Assembly (NCBI GenBank): GCA_003013855.2
Contig: ML058477.1
Span: 3,410,001-3,474,000 of the forward strand
DNA: 64,000 bases
From: Liriodendron chinense
Lineage: Eukaryota; Streptophyta; Magnoliopsida; Magnoliales; Magnoliaceae
Direction of reading: 5' to 3'
The notes beneath the pieces were generated by a model. The model was not told the origin of the DNA and searched no databases. It saw only the letters and a list, made by a program, of their open reading frames with translations. Numbering within the stretch: position 1 is the stretch's first letter; every line of letters starts with the position of its first letter. Shown here one piece after another: positions 58,876 to 64,000 of this stretch. Position numbers and translations under genes: made by a program.

Positions 58876-60665
58876 TGTTGGAGCTCAAATTTGCACCCAT
58901 TGTAAAACAACATCCCGTGGTCCATTGACAATGATTAGGATTAGTTTTGGGGCCGGGAAAGCCCTGAAAACACCAATGCGACCCTAATCGCTCGATAGCG
59001 ACCAAAATCCGTAAACAGCATTTTGGAGCATAACTGGACATGCGCTTCACTGCCAAATGGTCTGAAATGTCCTAAAACCCTTAACCTACAAGTTTCGAAG
59101 TCATCCGGTGCATATATTTACCTGCGCACCTCGAAATGCATTTTATCCCTGCCCGGTGCTGACTAAAAAGGGTCTGTAAGCCTACAACTACCATTTCAGA
59201 GCGGAACTGGACATGCGCTTCATCGCCAAATGATTTGGAGCTCCCCAAAACCCTTAAATTGTAAGTTTGAAGTCATTACAGTGCGTATTTCTATGCGCGT
59301 GCTGCTTGGAACAACGTTCCTATACGACAAGCCGGCCCGGAGGCTCCAAATTAGGAAGGAAATACCAAAATTGGCAACATCTGAACTTCCACTCCCCATC
59401 CCATTCATTCAGGAGGTCAATCCTAGCCTAGAAGTGGCTTGGCGACAGTGAGTGCATGTCTGGAAAGGTAGCTGTCCTTTGGAGGTCTCCTGTCGGAGCT
59501 GAAATCCTAAAATTTTCTAAGTGCTGAAATCCTGAAAATCTAGCTAAGTAGTGGGAAAAGCGCCGGCAAAGACATGCGCCTGGCCTCCCACCACATGCGC
59601 CTACACCCTATTGATGAAAGGAAGTGATTTGAATACTTTTCCGGAAAGCGCCGGAAAAGGACATGCGCCCGGATCATGCACATGAGCTTGACCTTTTCTG
59701 GCCACATGCGCCTGACCTTGTTTTTTCCACATGCGCCGGGAAATACCCGCCGAGCCAGACCCGAACCCGATTACCTCCCTATAAATAGCAGAGTCATTTC
59801 ATTCATCAGCACGAGATCATCTCCCTTCGACCTCAGAGCGATGTAAGCCACCACATGCGCCTACTTTGTTTCCCCTCGCCGGATGCCTTGGCCGGAGTGG
59901 ATTCCCTCACCGAAATCCCTTACCGGAAAGGGATTTCCTCGCCGGAATCCCAAGTTCAGGGAGAAATCTTGAAATTTTTCTAAGTGCTGGGCACATGCAC
60001 CGGCTTTTTCCCCACATGCGTCGGCTTTTCCCCACATGCGCTGGCTTTTCCCTGTCGGAAAACCTGAAAATCCACTAAGTCTACAAGGGACATGCGCCCA
60101 CCATTTGGGTCCAGGCGCATGTGCACCACCACATGCGCCGGGATTGCTTCCTATTTCTCTTGTTTCTCATGAAAACAAGGGCACATGCGCCCACCTCCTA
60201 ACCACATGCGCTTGCCAGCTGGTGCAGCACCACATGCGCATGTACCACCTCCACATGCGCCTGTACTACCCCCTCCATGCACCTGGACGCTGGTTGGAGG
60301 GGTGGACCTTCGATCGTGCGGCCCACATTCATTCGGAATCAGATTTTGATCAAACCGCTCTCCTAGATGCATCTCGATGAGATCTATCCATCACCTGGAT
60401 CAGATTCTCCAACGATCAATGATAAATGGCCTAAATCAGTGTTTTGATCCAAAATGACGAATACTTAGCCAATTTGGCAGCCCTAGAAATCCCTCCGAAA
60501 GAGCCAAAAATGGCTGAAACCGAGAAGAATCGGGCGGAATTGGACCGAGCCCGAGAGGGAAGCTTTTCTTCTACATGACATGATACACCATAATCATGCA
60601 CCGCAAAGAGGTTATCCAATCTCAGGACCCTCGATTACCCTAATCAAGTGGTCGGTAGGCCCGCT

Positions 60666-61357
60666 ACTTAGTCATTTTCAGCCCTGGGAAGTGCCCTATT
60701 GGCCCGAAAATCGACCTATGCTAAGCGAATCGAAACGCGATCGCACCGCGATCCTCGTGGACATAATCCACCCCTGTTCCAAGATGGTCATCGATGATAT
60801 TCACCAATTTCCCTGATCAGACCGCAAACAGGTCCACTACTTAGTCATTTTCAGCCCTGGGAAGTGCCCTGTTGGCTCGAAAATCGACCTATGCTAAGCG
60901 AATCGAAACGCGATCGCACCGCGATCCTCGTGGACATAATCCACCCCTTTTCAAAGATGGTTATCAATAATATTCACCGAATACCCTTATTAGACAGCAA
61001 ACAGGTCCACAACTTAGTCATTTTCAGCCCTGGGAAGTGCCCTGTTGGCCCGAAAATCGACCTATGCTAAGCGAATCGAAACGCGATCGCACCGCGATCC
61101 TCGTGGACATAATCCACCCCTGTTCCGAGATGGTCATCGATGATATTCACCAATTTCCCTGATCAGACCGCAAACAGGTCCACTACTTAGTCATTTTCAG
61201 CCCTGGGAAGTGCCCTGTTGGCTCGAAAATCGACCTATGCCAAATGAAATCAACCGCGATCTCAAAGACGCCAAGGCAAAGCTAAAGTACTCAGGCTATC
61301 CAACAGCCGAGTTAAACATTTATGGGGCACCGATCCCCATCATTCATTAGAAATTGG
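60666..61357 (+). repeat. 173-bp tandem repeat in D2 3' LTR
   Basis: The anchor ACTTAGTCATTTTCAGCC is at 60666, 60839, 61012 and 61185, each 173 bp apart. It is one more unit than in the 5' LTR. Confidence 0.87.
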
Positions 61358-61775
61358 CATGAACGGGAACCCACCGGACCCGATACTTAGCCATTTGCGG
61401 GCATTGGAAACAGCCGATCCAGCCTATTGAATTTGATTCCTGAAAGAATCTTGGCTCGATATAGCCTATTTGATCCCAAATAGATCATTGAAAATACTCA
61501 GAAGAAAGAGTGTTCTCGAAGACGAGTCGCCCGACTCCAGAAGAAACACATTTACTTTACTGTACAAAGCTCCATTCATCCCGGATAAAGGTCCGAGGCT
61601 AAACCTAAGGGGTTATGGTTACCACTAGAAACCACAAACAAAAGAGTTCAAACTAAGCTTGAAACATCCTGCTATGGATTGCCACTATGAAAAAGACAGT
61701 CGATGCCCTACCCGTCGACAACGGGTCCGTCGAATTGAGCTGATGAGGTAGTTGCGGATTGCTTTCCTAAGGTCA

Positions 61776-62031
61776 CCTGTTCACAGTAACAGGCGCGGGC
61801 TTTAGGTTATGCCGACTAACATTTCGATGTTCGTGTATTCCAGCAGTGACCTGTTCACAGTAACAGGCGCGGGCCCAGAGTTGCACCACTCGATTAAAAA
61901 CCTCATTCGGGAACGTTGCAGAGTGCTCTCCTAAGGTCACCCGTCATAAAAATACGGGCGCGGGCCTTAGGTTATGCCGACCAACATTCGAGGATCGTGT
62001 ATTCCAGCGGTCACCTATTCACAGTAATAGG
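61776..62031 (+). repeat. Four LTR stem-loops in the D2 3' LTR
   Basis: At 61776-61793 and 61850-61867 the arms are CCTGTT/AACAGG. At 61940-61958 they are CCCGT/ACGGG. At 62014-62031 they are CCTATT/AATAGG, with both arms changed and pairing kept. Confidence 0.7.
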
Positions 62032-62455
62032 CGTGGACCCAGAGTTGCATCACTCGAATCCTGACAGTCTCTCAACCCAGACAATCCGAAAGAAAATGGG
62101 ACATAGACATCCGGCTTGTCTAATAAATGTGGCTCAGTCCATAACAAGAAAATAAAGGTCTAAACAACCATGAACTCAAGACCGTAATCCCCGGCGGATT
62201 AGTCTTTTGCCTTCCAATTAAGGGTGATCAACCATTGATGTAATTAAAGGCTCGTGACCAGTATCACAGCCTGGAATGTAAAAGATCTCAGAATCTCTGG
62301 AATAAAATTCACCTTGCGATATCTCTCTCTTGTGTACACTTTGTGATTGCTTATGATTGTCTATGAATGTCTCTATACTTAGAATTTCCCCCAGAATAAA
62401 GAAACACAGGAAAAAGGACTGCTGACGAGCAGTTGATTTTTTCTAAGTTCTAACA

Positions 62456-62468
62456 GGTGCCAAAAACT
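62456..62468 (-). other. Right target duplication of D2 and first part of the X PBS
   Basis: GGTGC (62456-62460) repeats 42115-42119. On the minus strand this segment reads AGTTTTTGGCACC, so the PBS of X begins TGGCACC here and continues at 42119 leftward as GTTGCCGAGGA. Confidence 0.85.
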
Positions 62469-63759
62469 TGTTTGCTCGCCTCAAGTGCAAGGCTGCGATG
62501 TAGTAATAATTCTCGGTAAGACTGAGGTCGATCCACAGGAAAGAAGTAAACAATTCCAACTACTCTAATAACTAGAATCTAAGAAGTATTGGAAAATAGT
62601 TTTTCACATAAAATAGGAAAATCTGAAAATAAGAACAACTAGAGCATCAAGGATCCACTTGTAGTAGTTCAATACCAATCCATTCATCCAAGCACAACAT
62701 GATTAAAATCAAAGTCCTATCTCTCATCTAATTGGATGATATAACATTCAAGCATAAATAGTCCCACTTAAATATGGAAATCGGATTTCTAGTTCTAATG
62801 AAGCACATAGAACTTGAACTTGTAGCCTTCCATGTAATAGCCATGCCAAGAGACTATGGCATGATCAAGGGTTACTACAATTCGAATTCAAACAACCCAA
62901 TCATGGTAATCTCAGAGAATTGCAAGGAACTCATGTTCGGAGTATACAAACTCTCACAAAACTTCTAAAAATCTAAACTTTATTCAAACTAGAACTTGAA
63001 AATCCATAAATAAGCAAAGGATACTTGAAATAAAAGAATTAAAGCATTGAAACAAGCTACAAACTTCACCTCTTAGCTCTAGCTAAGAGGTTAACTAAAA
63101 GCAAGCATTAAAAACTAGAAATTAGAACTAGAAGAAGAAGAAAACTAGTTGTAGGAGGCTAGGAAGCCTCCTAGGTCTTGATCTCTTTGCTCCCCATGTT
63201 GCTAGATGCCTTAGAAAGAGAGTAGAGGTGGCCTTTTATAAGAGAAATCCCGCACCGACTTGGAAACTTCGAGAAAATGCAGAGTCCTTTCGCAATTTGA
63301 AAACTTGGAATTGAAAATCGGAGTTTTTAGAGCACCTTAGACCTGGTCTGGCGACCGGTCTAAGAAGCAAAAAAATAGTCCAGCAAGCTTTGTTTCTCTG
63401 GACTCCTGGCGACCGGTCTGGCAACTGGTCTAGCAATGTAAACCTGTTTGGCGACCAGTCTTAGGACCGGTCTTGGGACAGGTCTTGAGACAGGTCTTGG
63501 GACAGGTCTTGGAACTGTTTTTTTTAATATTTTCTTCTTTTTGTCTTCTCTTTCTTTCTTATTCTTTCCTTCACCATTTGGCACTTGTTCTATTGATCTT
63601 CAATGCATACAAAGTGACTCTTTTAACCATGAATTAGTGAAGTCTCCCTCTCATTCCTACAATCACAAAAACATGTATTAGATTAGTCTTTAAACATGAA
63701 AACCATGCATAATGTGATGATGAAAAGGAGTTAGAATATGTAATATTCATGGCTCAACA
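62469..63759 (-). repeat. 5' LTR of element X (1291 bp)
   Basis: Starts TGTTTGCTCGCCTC, ends GGCTCAACA on the plus strand. Partner of 37878-39153. The TATA region is at 63232-63241 (minus). GACCGGTC words and decayed variants lie at 63340-63500. Confidence 0.88.
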
Positions 63760-63764
63760 GTGCG

Positions 63765-64000
63765 GAGGGCCAGATGTTGCGAACTTTAGTAGTTCCTTCT
63801 CGATTTGGAACCTCCGAGTCTGCTCTTCGTGTAGGAATTTGCTCCGGGAAGCGCACACATAGAAATGTGCACCGCGCGACTTTCAAACTTCTGAGTGAAG
63901 GTTTTTCGGGCATTCCGAATTATTTGGCGACAATATGCATGTCCAGTTCTACTTCAAAATAGTATTTGTAGGCTTTCAGACCCTTTCGGTTATCTCCGGA
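63765..64000 (-). repeat. LTR of element E, right part (runs off the window)
   Basis: Matches the reverse complement of the D2 LTR around 42400-42650 (for example GGAACCTCCGAGTC against GGAGCCTCCAGGTC, and CATAGAAATGTGCACCG against CATAGAAATACGCACCG). It continues the LTR interrupted at 37877. It begins right after the X target duplication GTGCG. Confidence 0.82.

Larger units (their letters stand above)
42120..62455 (+). mobile_element. Complete Tat/Ogre-like Ty3/gypsy element D2 (20.3 kb)
   Basis: It has LTRs of 3334 and 3580 bp, a 13.4-kb interior with PBS, gag, protease, RT, first and second RNase H, integrase, an antisense gene, a palindrome array and a polypurine tract. The second, extra RNase H domain between RT and integrase and an antisense ORF after pol are, from the literature on plant Ty3/gypsy elements, features of the Tat/Ogre lineage. 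The 5' LTR starts TA instead of TG. Pol has at least four frameshifts and a lost integrase residue, so the copy cannot move by itself. Divergence between its LTRs shows it is much older than the element at 12592-20222. Confidence 0.93.
58876..62455 (+). repeat. 3' LTR of D2 (3580 bp)
   Basis: Starts TGTTGGAGCTCAAATTTG and ends AAGTTCTAACA. It is 246 bp longer than the 5' LTR; 173 bp of this is one extra tandem unit, the rest smaller indels around 60430-60560. It carries the same word clusters (59570-60265), TATA box (59779-59788) and stem-loops. Confidence 0.93.
37878..63759 (-). mobile_element. Non-autonomous Athila-like element X (TSD GTGCG), split by D2
   Basis: LTRs at 37878-39153 and 62469-63759 are flanked by GTGCG at 37873-37877 and 63760-63764. 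Without D2 the element is about 5.5 kb: 5' LTR (right), PBS, leader, one broken ORF, 3' UTR, polypurine tract, 3' LTR (left). LTR and 3' UTR match element C, but no pol domain is present. This is the pattern of a non-autonomous partner mobilised by a C-type element. D2 entered between the first seven and the remaining bases of the PBS. Confidence 0.9.

Noticed and set aside
1..64000. Host protein-coding gene, tRNA or rRNA
   Set aside because: All recognisable protein signatures belong to transposable elements, and I saw no tRNA cloverleaf or rRNA segment; tRNA-like words are PBSs.

Overview
This is nuclear DNA of a flowering plant and consists almost entirely of nested transposable elements. 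I see no host gene, tRNA, rRNA or CRISPR array. The plant assignment rests on Ty3/gypsy lineages known from angiosperms (Athila-like, Tat/Ogre-like, Tekay-like), a CACTA-type DNA transposon and plant-type introns. I do not name a species.

Layout, left to right. (1) 1-11614: 3' end and 3' LTR of a plus-strand Tat-like element ('D1'). The LTR is split by an 8.7-kb CACTA-like element (2200-10940) that has no recognisable transposase. (2) 11615-12591 and 20223-about 22000: old sequence carrying a minus-strand remnant of a Tat-type RNase H. It is interrupted by a young large-LTR element (12592-20222, TSD ATTCT) whose 2.84-kb LTRs are almost identical and flank a 2-kb non-coding interior. (3) About 22208-33591: a decayed Athila-like gag-pol element ('C') without a 5' LTR. 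Its gag is broken by two solo LTRs of different families (22726-24168, TSD GAGAG; 24582-26468, TSD GATTG). (4) 33592-64000: a three-level nest. A minus-strand Tat-like element ('E': gag/leader, PBS and LTR, 33592-37877, resuming at 63765) was hit in its LTR by a minus-strand non-autonomous Athila-like element ('X', 37878-63759, TSD GTGCG). X was then hit inside its primer-binding site by a complete 20.3-kb Tat-like element ('D2', 42120-62455, TSD GGTGC).

D2 is the most complete unit. It has 3.3- and 3.6-kb LTRs, a PBS, gag, protease, reverse transcriptase, two RNase H domains (the second being the extra one typical of Tat/Ogre) and integrase. Pol is broken by frameshifts and the integrase catalytic Glu codon now reads Lys. 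Between pol and the 3' LTR lies a minus-strand gene with short spliceosomal-type introns, followed by a regular array of palindromes near the polypurine tract. X shares LTR and 3' UTR with C but carries an unrelated single ORF instead of pol, so it looks like a non-autonomous partner of the C family.

The strongest leads are: the 71-bp-period palindrome/spacer array at 58363-58600 with the related ACATGCGCC words throughout the Tat-like LTRs; the intron-bearing antisense gene of D2; the X element and its KTMRDY-repeat ORF; stem-loops in the LTR that partly keep pairing despite sequence change; and GACCGGTC clusters in two different LTR families. All boundaries and identities were read by eye, without alignment or database search.
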